Below are positions 35,455-44,272 of a DNA stretch of 64,000 nucleotides, piece by piece. The stretch's first letter is position 1. Each line of letters opens with the position of its first letter. The position numbers and the translations under genes are program-made. The stretch is from Candidatus Paracaedibacter acanthamoebae. Its GTDB lineage: Bacteria; Pseudomonadota; Alphaproteobacteria; Paracaedibacterales; Paracaedibacteraceae. The stretch lies in the NCBI RefSeq assembly GCF_000742835.1, contig NZ_CP008941.1, positions 2,347,690 through 2,411,689 of the forward strand, read 5' to 3'. The notes below the pieces were generated by a model. It ran no database searches and was not told the origin of the DNA. It worked only from the letters and a program-made list of their open reading frames with translations.

Positions 35455-36300
35455 ATGATGATGCAATCCTCAGTAAATAAACTTCTTCTAGCATTGGCTA
35501 CAACCCTTTTAATCTCTTGTTCTGATAAGGATGATGATGCGTTTGCTAAAATGCCGGTTGGGGAACTTTATAGGACTGCTAAAAGCCAAATGGACAGTGG
35601 CAGTTATAATCTAGCAGCTAAAACATTTGCTGAGGTGGAACGCCAACACCCTTATTCAGAGTGGTCCTTAAAGGCACAGCTGATGTCGGCTTATTGTTAT
35701 TATGAAGCCAAAAAATATAATGAGGCAATTGAAGGCTACAACGTCTTTATTCAATTGCACCCGGGCCACGAAAACATCCCCTATGCTTATTATATGGTGG
35801 GATTGTGTTATTACGAGCAAATCCCAACGGTTCACCGTGATCAAACTGTAACGGAAAAAGCCCAAGAAGCCTTTCGCGAAGTTATGAACCGTTTCCCCGA
35901 CAGCCCCTATGCGCGGGATGCAAAGTTTAAGATGGATTTGTTGCGAGACCATTTAGCGGGTAAGGAAATGGATGTTGGTCGTTATTATTTGCGCCAACGG
36001 TCCTACCTTGCAGCCGTGAATCGTTTTAAAGAAATTGTTGATCGTTTCCAAACAACGTCTCACGTGCCAGAAGCGTTGCATCGGATGGTCGAATGCTATT
36101 TGGCTTTAGGTTTGCCGGAACAAGCTCAACAGATAGCAGCCATTTTGGGACACAATTTCCCCGGTAGCCCTTGGTATGCTGATACTCATGCCTTGATAAT
36201 GGATAAAAATCCAAAGGTCGTCTTACCAAAAAAACAAGCCCTTAAGGCAGATACAAAACCCGAACATAAAACGACGGATCCTAAACCGCCAGTTAAATAA
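35455..36300 (+). CDS. bamD: outer membrane assembly lipoprotein BamD
   Basis: TPR lipoprotein of the BAM complex that folds outer-membrane beta-barrels. The signal peptide ends in a lipobox (LLISC, C22). TPR-like repeats follow: ELYRTAKSQMDSGSYNLAAK, KYNEAIEGYNVFIQLHPGHE, AQEAFREVMNRFPDSPYARD and YLAAVNRFKEIVDRFQ. Three ATG codons compete (35455, 35458, 35461). A charged Lys/Pro-rich tail closes the protein. recN follows 24 bases later, a common alphaproteobacterial arrangement. Confidence 0.93.
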   Translation: MMMQSSVNKLLLALATTLLISCSDKDDDAFAKMPVGELYRTAKSQMDSGSYNLAAKTFAEVERQHPYSEWSLKAQLMSAYCYYEAKKYNEAIEGYNVFIQLHPGHENIPYAYYMVGLCYYEQIPTVHRDQTVTEKAQEAFREVMNRFPDSPYARDAKFKMDLLRDHLAGKEMDVGRYYLRQRSYLAAVNRFKEIVDRFQTTSHVPEALHRMVECYLALGLPEQAQQIAAILGHNFPGSPWYADTHALIMDKNPKVVLPKKQALKADTKPEHKTTDPKPPVK

Positions 36301-36324
36301 TCAAACTGGATAGAGGGGGAGACT

Positions 36325-37983
36325 ATGCTTAATACGCTGATAATTCAGAACTTTGTTATTATTGACTCTCTCAATTTATCCTTTGCTAAAGGCATGACAG
36401 CTTTAACAGGGGAAACGGGGGCTGGTAAATCAATTTTATTGGATGCTTTGGGAATAATTTTGGGGCATCGCAGTGATGTAGCGTTAATTCGTAAAGGGTG
36501 TGATCAAGCCTTCCTGTCCGCAGAATTTTCTTTGTCGGCCAATCACCCTGCCTTAACCTTGTTGCAGGAACAAGGAATTCCGGGATCAGAAACTTTAATG
36601 ATCAGACGCAGCCTAGCCAATAATGGCAAAAATCGAGCGTTGGTTAATGATCAGCCTGTTACAGTTACCTTTTTACGATCCTTAGGGGATCTATTGGTCG
36701 AGGTTCATGGCCAATTTGATCGTCTGATGGATGTTTCTTCTCACCGTCGAATTTTAGATGATTATTTGGATCAACCAAATTTGAAAAATGCTGTGCGAAT
36801 GGCTTATGGCGTATGGCAGGAAGCAGTGGCGGCTCAAAGTCAAGCCGAAGAGCGTCTTGATCACCTCAAGCGTCATGAGGATTTTTTGCGTTATCAGCTT
36901 AAAGAAATAGAGGCTTTGTCGCCCGACGAGGGAGAGGAGGAACAATTACTTGAAAAACGTCAGTCTTTGCTGGGGATTTCAAAGTTATTTGAATCTGTCG
37001 GATTAGCGCATGGCTGTCTGCAGCAAGCAGAGGTTTTATCAGCCCTTCAAACTGCGTATCGTTCTTTGCAAAAACACCCAGCTGGTGGGAATGATCATAT
37101 CGATCAAGCGACTGTTGCCCTGGAGAAAGCCTGGAGTGAGACCACTGAAGCAATGGCTCAACTCGAAGAAATTTTAGGACAGGTAGATGATCAGCCGCAG
37201 CAATTACAGCGCATAGATGACAGGTTGCATGCCTTACGAGCGATCGCTCGTAAGCATAATGTGACGACAACGGATTTGCCGCAATTTTATACCCAACTCA
37301 AACAAGACTTGGATGATTTGGATCAAGCGGAAACGCGTGCAGTAGAACTGGCACGGCAAACAAATCGCTGCAAGCAAGAATTCTTAGCTCAAGCGCAAAC
37401 TTTATCGAAGGCGAGAACCGAGAAGGCCCTTGAATTAAGTGCTGCTGTTATGTCAGAGCTGCCGGAATTAAAACTGCCGAATGCTAAATTTTCCATTAGT
37501 TTAACTCCCCTCGAGGAAGCATCTTGGTCAGAGCAAGGCATAGACAAGATTAACTTTTTAGTCGCCATGAATAAGGGACAAGATTGGCATCCCTTAGAAA
37601 AAGCGGCCTCAGGCGGGGAGTTGGCACGCCTGATGCTAGCCTTAAAAGCAATTTTAGCCACTCGCTCTACTGTGAGCACAATTGTTTTTGACGAAATTGA
37701 TATTGGGGTGGGCGGGGCTGTTGCAGCGGCTTTGGGACAGCGATTATCCCGCTTGGCGCAGCATATGCAGGTCTTGACGATTACTCATTCTCCCCAGGTC
37801 GCGGCAACAGCAGATGCACATTTTCAGGTCAGTAAGGAAGATCGGGGTAGCCAAGTTTTAACGAATGTGATTCAATTACCTTTAGCGCGGCGCCACGAAG
37901 AAATAGCCCGCATGTTATCAGGAGAGGTTATTACCGATGAAGCCAGAGCTGCCGCTAGAAGTTTACTTGCCCGATTCGGGTAA
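36325..37983 (+). CDS. recN: DNA repair protein RecN
   Basis: SMC-like ATPase that acts early in double-strand-break repair. Walker A is GETGAGKS (residues 29-36) after MLNTLIIQNFVIIDSLNLSF. The middle is coiled coil. The C-terminal part has ASGGELARLMLALKAIL (ABC signature), IVFDEIDIGVGG (Walker B) and the LTITHSPQVAA switch region. An AGAGGGGGAG ribosome site precedes ATG 36325. Its end overlaps ligA by 47 bases. Confidence 0.95.
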   Translation: MLNTLIIQNFVIIDSLNLSFAKGMTALTGETGAGKSILLDALGIILGHRSDVALIRKGCDQAFLSAEFSLSANHPALTLLQEQGIPGSETLMIRRSLANNGKNRALVNDQPVTVTFLRSLGDLLVEVHGQFDRLMDVSSHRRILDDYLDQPNLKNAVRMAYGVWQEAVAAQSQAEERLDHLKRHEDFLRYQLKEIEALSPDEGEEEQLLEKRQSLLGISKLFESVGLAHGCLQQAEVLSALQTAYRSLQKHPAGGNDHIDQATVALEKAWSETTEAMAQLEEILGQVDDQPQQLQRIDDRLHALRAIARKHNVTTTDLPQFYTQLKQDLDDLDQAETRAVELARQTNRCKQEFLAQAQTLSKARTEKALELSAAVMSELPELKLPNAKFSISLTPLEEASWSEQGIDKINFLVAMNKGQDWHPLEKAASGGELARLMLALKAILATRSTVSTIVFDEIDIGVGGAVAAALGQRLSRLAQHMQVLTITHSPQVAATADAHFQVSKEDRGSQVLTNVIQLPLARRHEEIARMLSGEVITDEARAAARSLLARFG

Positions 37984-40093
37984 TACTGATGATTCTGCAT
38001 CGATTGCAGTGGATTGTTTAACCCGTGAGCAAGCCGCTAAAGAGCTTGCTCGATTGGCTGGAACGATTGCGTATCACGATCGGCTTTACTTCCAAGAAGA
38101 TACCCCAGAAATTAGCGATGCAGCGTATGATTCTCTTGTGGTTCGTAATCGCCAGATTGAATCCCGTTTTCCTGATTTGCGTCGCGAAGACAGTCCTTCA
38201 AAACGGGTGGGAGCCCCTGTCTCTAAAGGATTTAAAAAAGTAAAACATCGGGTACCGATGCTATCTCTTGAAAACGCTTTCAGTGCGGAAGATGTAGCTA
38301 ATTTCTTTGATCGGGCGCGCCGATTTTTGTCCTTAGGGACGACCCAAACTTTTGATATTGTCGCTGAACCTAAGATTGATGGGCTATCGGCGGCTCTCCA
38401 TTATCAAAATGGTAAATTGCGTTTAGCTGCAACGCGCGGTGATGGCAGTGAGGGAGAAGATATTACGGCTAATGTCCATCAAATAGCGACTGTTCCTCAA
38501 ATCTTGCAGGGAGAGAATATCCCAGAGAGTTTAGAGGTTCGAGGTGAAATTTACATGAATCGCGCCGATTTCTTTACCTTAAACCAGCAGCGTGTTCAAG
38601 AGGGGGAGGCGGAATTCGCCAATCCACGCAATGCTGCTGCCGGCTCGGTGCGCCAACTGGATGCTTCTGTAACAGCACGCCGTCCTTTACGATTTTTTGC
38701 TTATTACTATGAAGCTATTTCGGGTGATACAACGGCGACTCACTATGAATGCCTTCAAAATTTAAAAAAGTGGGGGTTTTCTGTCACGCCAGAGATTCGC
38801 CTCTGTCACTCATTGACTCAGCTTGAGGAATTTTATACGACAATTAATGGTAAAAGAGCTGAAATTGCTTATGATATTGACGGTGTTGTGTATAAAGTCG
38901 ATAATCTAGCGTGGCAGCGGCGTTTAGGCAGTGTAGGGCGGACTCCGCGCTATGCGGTAGCACACAAGTTTGAGGCGGAAAAGGCTGAGACGATTTTAGA
39001 AGAGATTAACATCCAAGTGGGACGGACAGGGGTTTTAACGCCGGTCGCTCATTTGAAACCAGTGACAGTCGGGGGTGTTGTGGTGTCAAGAGCGACGCTC
39101 CATAATGCCGATGAAATTGTCCGTAAAGGAGTACGGGTCGGAGACCATGTGATTGTCCAGCGGGCCGGCGATGTGATCCCCCAAGTAGTATCGGTCGTTA
39201 CTGAAAAACGCCCAGCCAATTCTAGCGAATTTGTGTTTCCCAGCTGTTGTCCGGCCTGCGGTGGTGAAGTTGTTCACACACACGGAGAAGTGGCACGCCG
39301 CTGTATGAATGGGCTACTATGCCCAGCCCAAGCGGTTGAACGTCTGAAACACTTTGTATCTCGCGATGCCTTTGATATCGAAGGATTGGGCAGTCGTAAT
39401 ATCGAATCATTTTATCAGGACAAGCTGATTCACTCACCGGTGGATATTTTCACTCTGGAAGAGCGGGATAAAGTATCTTTGACGCCGTTGAGAGCTTTGG
39501 AAGGGTGGGGGTCTCAATCCGCCAATAATTTGTTTGAAGCTATTAATGAAAGCCGTAAGATTAATTTGGATCGCTTTATTTATGCCTTGGGCATTCCCCA
39601 AATTGGCAGTGTTACAGCTAAATTACTAGCAAAGCATTATAGAACCTTAGCGACTTTATTAACCGCGATGCATCAAGCGCAAAATCACACTTCGGATGCC
39701 TATCAGGATTTGCTAAGTTTGGATGGAATTGGCCAGAATATGGCCGAAGATTTGCTTGGTTTTTTCCATGAACCACATAATCTCGACATTATTCATAAAC
39801 TCCACAGCCATTTGATTATTCCTGAATTTATTGTTGAGACGTTGTCACACTCAGTTTTATCTAATAAAACCATTGTCTTTACAGGAACGTTGGAAAAAAT
39901 GAGTCGTGCTGAGGCAAAGGCAACCGCGGAGCGATTAGGGGCTAAGGTGGCGGGTTCTGTTTCTAAGAAAACGAACTTTGTGGTGATGGGGGCTGATGCG
40001 GGTAGTAAGGCCAAAGCCGCCGCCGAATTAGGTGTTGAAATCCTCAATGAAGATCAATGGATTGAGCTCTGTCAAAGTTTAGGGAAAAAATAG
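37937..40093 (+). CDS. ligA: NAD-dependent DNA ligase
   Basis: Seals nicks in replication and repair. Order: Ia-type N-terminal domain, adenylation domain with nucleophile K146 in AEPKIDGLSAA, OB fold, a four-Cys zinc finger (CCPACGG ... RRCMNGLLCPAQ), helix-hairpin-helix repeats (YALGIPQIGS and LLSLDGIGQNMAE) and a C-terminal BRCT domain (IVFTGTLEKMSRAEAKATAE). The start inside recN is supported by GGAGAGG 9 bases before ATG 37937. That gives about 25 extra residues before the usual N-terminus. Length 718. Confidence 0.95.
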   Translation: MKPELPLEVYLPDSGNTDDSASIAVDCLTREQAAKELARLAGTIAYHDRLYFQEDTPEISDAAYDSLVVRNRQIESRFPDLRREDSPSKRVGAPVSKGFKKVKHRVPMLSLENAFSAEDVANFFDRARRFLSLGTTQTFDIVAEPKIDGLSAALHYQNGKLRLAATRGDGSEGEDITANVHQIATVPQILQGENIPESLEVRGEIYMNRADFFTLNQQRVQEGEAEFANPRNAAAGSVRQLDASVTARRPLRFFAYYYEAISGDTTATHYECLQNLKKWGFSVTPEIRLCHSLTQLEEFYTTINGKRAEIAYDIDGVVYKVDNLAWQRRLGSVGRTPRYAVAHKFEAEKAETILEEINIQVGRTGVLTPVAHLKPVTVGGVVVSRATLHNADEIVRKGVRVGDHVIVQRAGDVIPQVVSVVTEKRPANSSEFVFPSCCPACGGEVVHTHGEVARRCMNGLLCPAQAVERLKHFVSRDAFDIEGLGSRNIESFYQDKLIHSPVDIFTLEERDKVSLTPLRALEGWGSQSANNLFEAINESRKINLDRFIYALGIPQIGSVTAKLLAKHYRTLATLLTAMHQAQNHTSDAYQDLLSLDGIGQNMAEDLLGFFHEPHNLDIIHKLHSHLIIPEFIVETLSHSVLSNKTIVFTGTLEKMSRAEAKATAERLGAKVAGSVSKKTNFVVMGADAGSKAKAAAELGVEILNEDQWIELCQSLGKK

Positions 40094-40301
40094 ATCGGTT
40101 TTATTGCCAAGTTATACTAGGACGCTGATAATCCAAAAAGCCTACAAAACTTACTTATATTCCCTGCCTCTTTCCTCTAAGTAGAATCTCGTATTTTTTC
40201 CCGGATATTACTTAGCTCTATTCTTATCATTATGGTACTCCCTAGGTTGATTTCTTTCCCTTATATCTAAAATAGTCAACCTAGGTCTTAATTTTTATAC
40301 T

Positions 40302-41477
40302 TTAATCTGAGTCTGAAATTTCTGATATCTCTGAAATGTCTGATATATCGGATATATCGGATATATCTGACAGGTCTGAACTAGAAGAAGATGATCTTTT
40401 AGCAGAAAGCTGTTGCCCTTCATTCTCCTGCTTATGTTCTCTATATTTTCTCTGACCTCTATCCTTTTTAGGTTCTTTGCCCTTTCCTGGTTCTTTTACT
40501 TTTTTCCGTGCTTTATCCTTATCTTGTCTTTTATCTACCGCCCTCTTTACTTTACTATTACATTCTTTATCATGGCATTTTCCATTCCTATGAAACTTTC
40601 GATGCTCATGACACTCACTAGACGCATGGTAGGTTCCATTTTCTTCCTCAGCAGAAGCTTTTCTCAAAAATGCTCTATATTTTTTATGCTTTTCTGAGGT
40701 CCAGCGAGTCGCAAGGTTAAGTTTAGTTTTCTCCTCTGGGTGGCCTCCCTGATGAACACCAATTAGACATTTTCTTCCATTCATTTCAGCCCATACAGCG
40801 CCTCCACTTTGTCCAGGACTTGTATCTAATTCATAATAAATAAGAGAAGAAGTAAGTTCTTTAATAGCACCTGTTACTGCATACAGATCATGGGGATACT
40901 CTTCTGGATATCCTACCACATTAATTACACGACCTTGTAAGAAAGCATCATTATGAGTAACTAATTCGAACCACTTAGGAAGATCTCCTTTTCTCTCTGC
41001 CTGATCGTTATTATCTTTATGTATTGTGTCTACCACTTTGTCTTCTAAATATAACAGAGCCCAGTCATGTGCTGAAGGATAATGCTCATCTCTTTTATAT
41101 TCTTGAGGATAATAGAAATTCACTACTTTGAATTTTCCATAGGACTCTCTTCCACACTTACCTGGATAAAAGCAAAAATCTTCATCAGTTACTTTAGCCT
41201 CACACCTTTTTTCTTGATTGTAGAGCACATGAGCAGCAGTTAAAATTATATTTGGACCCACAAGTGTTGCAGAACCTCCATTTAATATTGGCTCTCCCCT
41301 ATCATTAAGGAGAAGATTTCCCTGCTTATCATATAAGTGACATTCGATTTCACCAAAAAAATAATTGGGATATTCTTTTGTATGAGTTATTTTATAGCGT
41401 GCATTAAAGTTTGGAGTTTTTTCATGGCGCACTTCTGCCCTGCTTTTCGGGGGGGAGTCACCTGAAGGGGAGTCCAT
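40302..41477 (-). CDS. V8-like serine protease with charged, repeat-tipped tail
   Basis: Trypsin-fold protease of the glutamyl endopeptidase (V8) / Trypsin_2 type. The triad is H83 (ILTAAHVLYN), D138 (SAHDWALLYL) and S224 (GQSGGAVW). After about residue 275 the protein turns into a highly charged Lys/Glu/Arg linker and ends in Ser-Asp-Ile repeats (SDISDISDIS). The frame starts at ATG 41477 without any ribosome site. Upstream, the same frame continues as a hydrophobic stretch that looks like the rest of a signal peptide, but the proper ATG with ribosome site (41542) is one base out of frame. The gene is therefore either frameshifted or phase-variable. Confidence 0.75.
   Translation of the reverse strand: MDSPSGDSPPKSRAEVRHEKTPNFNARYKITHTKEYPNYFFGEIECHLYDKQGNLLLNDRGEPILNGGSATLVGPNIILTAAHVLYNQEKRCEAKVTDEDFCFYPGKCGRESYGKFKVVNFYYPQEYKRDEHYPSAHDWALLYLEDKVVDTIHKDNNDQAERKGDLPKWFELVTHNDAFLQGRVINVVGYPEEYPHDLYAVTGAIKELTSSLIYYELDTSPGQSGGAVWAEMNGRKCLIGVHQGGHPEEKTKLNLATRWTSEKHKKYRAFLRKASAEEENGTYHASSECHEHRKFHRNGKCHDKECNSKVKRAVDKRQDKDKARKKVKEPGKGKEPKKDRGQRKYREHKQENEGQQLSAKRSSSSSSDLSDISDISDISDISEISEISDSD
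40324..40376 (-). repeat. 9-bp tandem repeats encoding the Ser-Asp-Ile tail
   Basis: Three tandem GATATATC[GT] units at 40342-40368 with diverged units on either side, encoding repeated Ser-Asp-Ile (and Ser-Glu-Ile). The 9-base period keeps the frame, so copy-number change would vary tail length rather than switch the gene off. Confidence 0.8.
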
Positions 41478-41542
41478 TGCTAATAATGAATATGGAGTAC
41501 TATATAAAAATAGTATTAAAATATTTTACTAAAAAATTTCAT
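41478..41542 (-). other. out-of-frame signal-peptide start of the serine protease
   Basis: ATG 41542 has AGAAGG 6 bases upstream and reads MKFFSKIF before TAA. One base re-read in the AAAA or TTTT run that follows joins it to the frame that reads ILLFLYSTPYSLLA and then MDSP of the protease. Together these make a standard signal peptide. The region is thus the 5' end of the protease gene with a one-base deletion. Confidence 0.65.
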
Positions 41543-41671
41543 TTTTTACCTTCTTAACTTTATATTGATGTGATGCTCCTCATAGTAGGAACAGGCAATA
41601 GTCCCTAAAGATATTTATTCTTAACCTATTCCTAACTAGGTTGATTTAATGCGTTAACAGTTAAGCAAAAA

Positions 41672-41700
41672 AGAGTAAAAATTTTGCCTTTTTTTACTCT
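41672..41700. repeat. AT-rich hairpin upstream of the protease gene
   Basis: AGAGTAAAAA (41672-41681) and TTTTTACTCT (41691-41700), a 10-bp perfect stem with a 9-base loop. A second hairpin, AACCAGAAA/TTTCTGGTT (41947-41984), lies nearer the cyclase stop. No gene was found in the 490-base gap 41543-42034. Confidence 0.5.
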
Positions 41701-42034
41701 AACTGCAGCAACTGCGATTGAGTAAAAGCATAATTATAAAAACAATAGAAAATATTATTAAGATGATAGTATTGAACCTTTAACACTCTAAAGCATAGTT
41801 CTATATTTTATTAGCTATTAGAAGCTGAGGGGTAATGTCTATCAACACTCTTTTCGTATTTCTTTTATGTCTGGTAGTTAATTGAGAGGATGCAATGCAT
41901 TCGTCCACACTATCTGATACAAGCTAAGAAAACTAATCTGTGGGGGAACCAGAAATGAAAAGCTTAACTTCTCTCTTTCTGGTTGTAATGCATAGGCTGA
42001 AAACCAAAATTGGAGCCTCTTTACTAAAACTTCA

Positions 42035-44272
42035 CTATTTTTGAGTCATATGGACGCTGCCATCCCACTCTTTAGGAGGAGGGGTTTTTAAATATTCACG
42101 GCAGCGCTCAGCATAAATCTGGAGGGTTAGATCCACATTATTGATCGGTGTTATTGATTCAAACAGCGCTAAGGCATCTTCCCATTGCCGTGTTAAAAAT
42201 AGTTTGTATGCTTGTTCGAAATTAGCACAGAATTCAAGCTGTTCGTCCGTTGGCAGTAAGGAATTATCTTCTTTTATTTGGGCAATCAATTCATAAATTC
42301 TGACCGCTTTATTTTTCCCTTTCACAGCAACACGATCGAGGGGGCGCATTAAAAATGAGTCTTTCACCCGATCATAAACATCTTCACTGACGATAATTTG
42401 TGTTCCGTAATATTTATTCAGGCCTTCCAAGCGTGAGCATAAGTTAACACTATCTCCAATAGCTGTGTAATTCATGCGTTCAGACGACCCAATATTACCA
42501 ATAATTACCTCCCCTAAATGCAGACCAATGCGAGTATTAAATACAGGGAAACCGCCGCGTTTCCAAATACGGTTTAATTCTGACAAGCGGTGCTGGCATA
42601 ATAAAGCTGCTCGGCAGGCATTATAGGCATGATGACGATCGGGGATGGGTGCTCCCCAAAATGACATGATCGCATCCCCAATGTACTTATCAACCGTACC
42701 GTTATTAGCCATGATGATACTCGTTAGTTCTTCAAAGTATTCAGAGAGGTGGACGACCAGTTTGTCAGGGGTAAGGGACTCTGAAACACTCGTAAAACCA
42801 GCGATATCTGTAAACATTAAGGTGACTTCTTTAGACTTACCACCGATATGAATACTCTGTTTCCGGTTAATTAGCTTTCGAACTAAGGCTTTTGGAATAT
42901 AATAAGAAAATGACTGCATCGTCATTTTTAAGGAACCAATCGCTTGTGACAATTCAGAAATTTCTTTAATTCTTGAATCAATGGAAACTTTGCCACTTAA
43001 GTTAAGGTCTTGGATTTTTTTAGCTTCTTCAGCCAAAAAGATAATAGGTTTAGAGATACGACGGGCTAATCCATACGCCAACATAAAAGCAATCAGAAGA
43101 ATAACCAATGAATAGAGCAGAGTGTTATTTCTATTTTTCTTGATCTGCATCACGAAATCATCGAGGGGAGAGATAACAACAACTTTCCAATTGTTCTGGA
43201 ATAGTTTAGGAAATTCCTCAAAAGCCGCAATATATTCATTCCCTTGGTAAGAAAAATGTAGGAAGTTTTCTTTACCATTTTCAAAGTCATATTGCTGTAT
43301 CGCCGTTGTTAAAACTGGATCTCCTAAATCTGTCACAGTTAAAAGCTTGTAATTATAGTCTTTAACAATAACATTGGGTTGAGATTTAGAATTGGCGACA
43401 ATCTGGTTCTTTCCATCAAATATATAAGCGACAGCATTATTACTAATTTTAGCCTGCTTTAATACATCAGAAAAACTTTTCAAACTAATGTCAGCTGCAA
43501 AAACCCCTTTAAACACGCCTTTTTCATCAATAATAGATTGGGAAGCAGTAATGCCAGCTTCTCCCCGCAAGGTGGATGCAAACACATAGATATTACTCCA
43601 TTGCAGCAATTGACTTTTAGATGTATTAACGTACCAATCCCTTTTTCTGTGATCATAGCCGGTTTTTTCCCCAACTCGGCTGGGTAAAGTCTCTTTGCCA
43701 TCAACCACATATGTCCAAATTTCATTAACATCCTTAACGGTCGACTCTTTCGGTTCAGGCTTATCTTCATGACTGATAACTTTAATAACACTGGTCGCAT
43801 TTTCTGGAAGTTTTGAGCCTAAGGTAACAATATAGGGTGCAACTGTTTGGGGAAGGCTGACTTCGAAAAAATATCCTTCGGGCGTTCCGAAATAGAGCGT
43901 TGTTAAGTGGGAATAGGAGTGCAACGTTGATGTAATGGAATTAATGTAATTAATATTTTTGGTTACTTTGTTTAAATCCGTATTACTCAGGAGCGGCGTG
44001 TAAACATTAATGCTTGTTTCGGCTTCTTCTAAGGCTTTGACAATTTTATCTTTTAAAACCACCGATGAGTTTTGCAAGTAAATTTGTGCCTGATCAAAAA
44101 TAGTTTTGGTATTGCTGTAATAGGTATAGCCGATGATCAATAAAATCGATACCGATAGAATGGCCAGAGATTCAAATAAAATATCACTCTGCAGCTTTCT
44201 TTTTTTGGTGAAGAACTCTTTGCATTTTCCAAAAGATAATAGATATTTTATGCTATTCCATATATTCATCAT
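42035..44272 (-). CDS. Cache-HAMP class III adenylate cyclase
   Basis: Membrane-bound nucleotide cyclase. A first membrane segment lies at about 33-52 and a periplasmic dCache-type sensor at about 60-370 (DKRKRDWYVN-like segment: HRKRDWYVNTSKSQLLQWS, then GVFAADISL). A second membrane segment lies near 385-405, then HAMP (ARRISKPIIFLAEEAKKIQD), then the class III catalytic domain with both metal Asp present: D489 in FTDIAGF and D533 in GDAIMSFW. NYTAIGDSVNLCSRLEGL carries the Asn/Arg transition-state pair. It should make cAMP in response to a periplasmic ligand. It overlaps the SBP-TRIC gene by 4 bases and is the last gene of that operon. Confidence 0.88.
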   Translation of the reverse strand: MMNIWNSIKYLLSFGKCKEFFTKKRKLQSDILFESLAILSVSILLIIGYTYYSNTKTIFDQAQIYLQNSSVVLKDKIVKALEEAETSINVYTPLLSNTDLNKVTKNINYINSITSTLHSYSHLTTLYFGTPEGYFFEVSLPQTVAPYIVTLGSKLPENATSVIKVISHEDKPEPKESTVKDVNEIWTYVVDGKETLPSRVGEKTGYDHRKRDWYVNTSKSQLLQWSNIYVFASTLRGEAGITASQSIIDEKGVFKGVFAADISLKSFSDVLKQAKISNNAVAYIFDGKNQIVANSKSQPNVIVKDYNYKLLTVTDLGDPVLTTAIQQYDFENGKENFLHFSYQGNEYIAAFEEFPKLFQNNWKVVVISPLDDFVMQIKKNRNNTLLYSLVILLIAFMLAYGLARRISKPIIFLAEEAKKIQDLNLSGKVSIDSRIKEISELSQAIGSLKMTMQSFSYYIPKALVRKLINRKQSIHIGGKSKEVTLMFTDIAGFTSVSESLTPDKLVVHLSEYFEELTSIIMANNGTVDKYIGDAIMSFWGAPIPDRHHAYNACRAALLCQHRLSELNRIWKRGGFPVFNTRIGLHLGEVIIGNIGSSERMNYTAIGDSVNLCSRLEGLNKYYGTQIIVSEDVYDRVKDSFLMRPLDRVAVKGKNKAVRIYELIAQIKEDNSLLPTDEQLEFCANFEQAYKLFLTRQWEDALALFESITPINNVDLTLQIYAERCREYLKTPPPKEWDGSVHMTQK

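Noticed and set aside
41478-41542. Programmed -1 ribosomal frameshift in the protease signal peptide
   Set aside because: No X XXY YYZ slippery heptamer is in the right phase and no downstream stem-loop or pseudoknot was seen; a one-base deletion is simpler.
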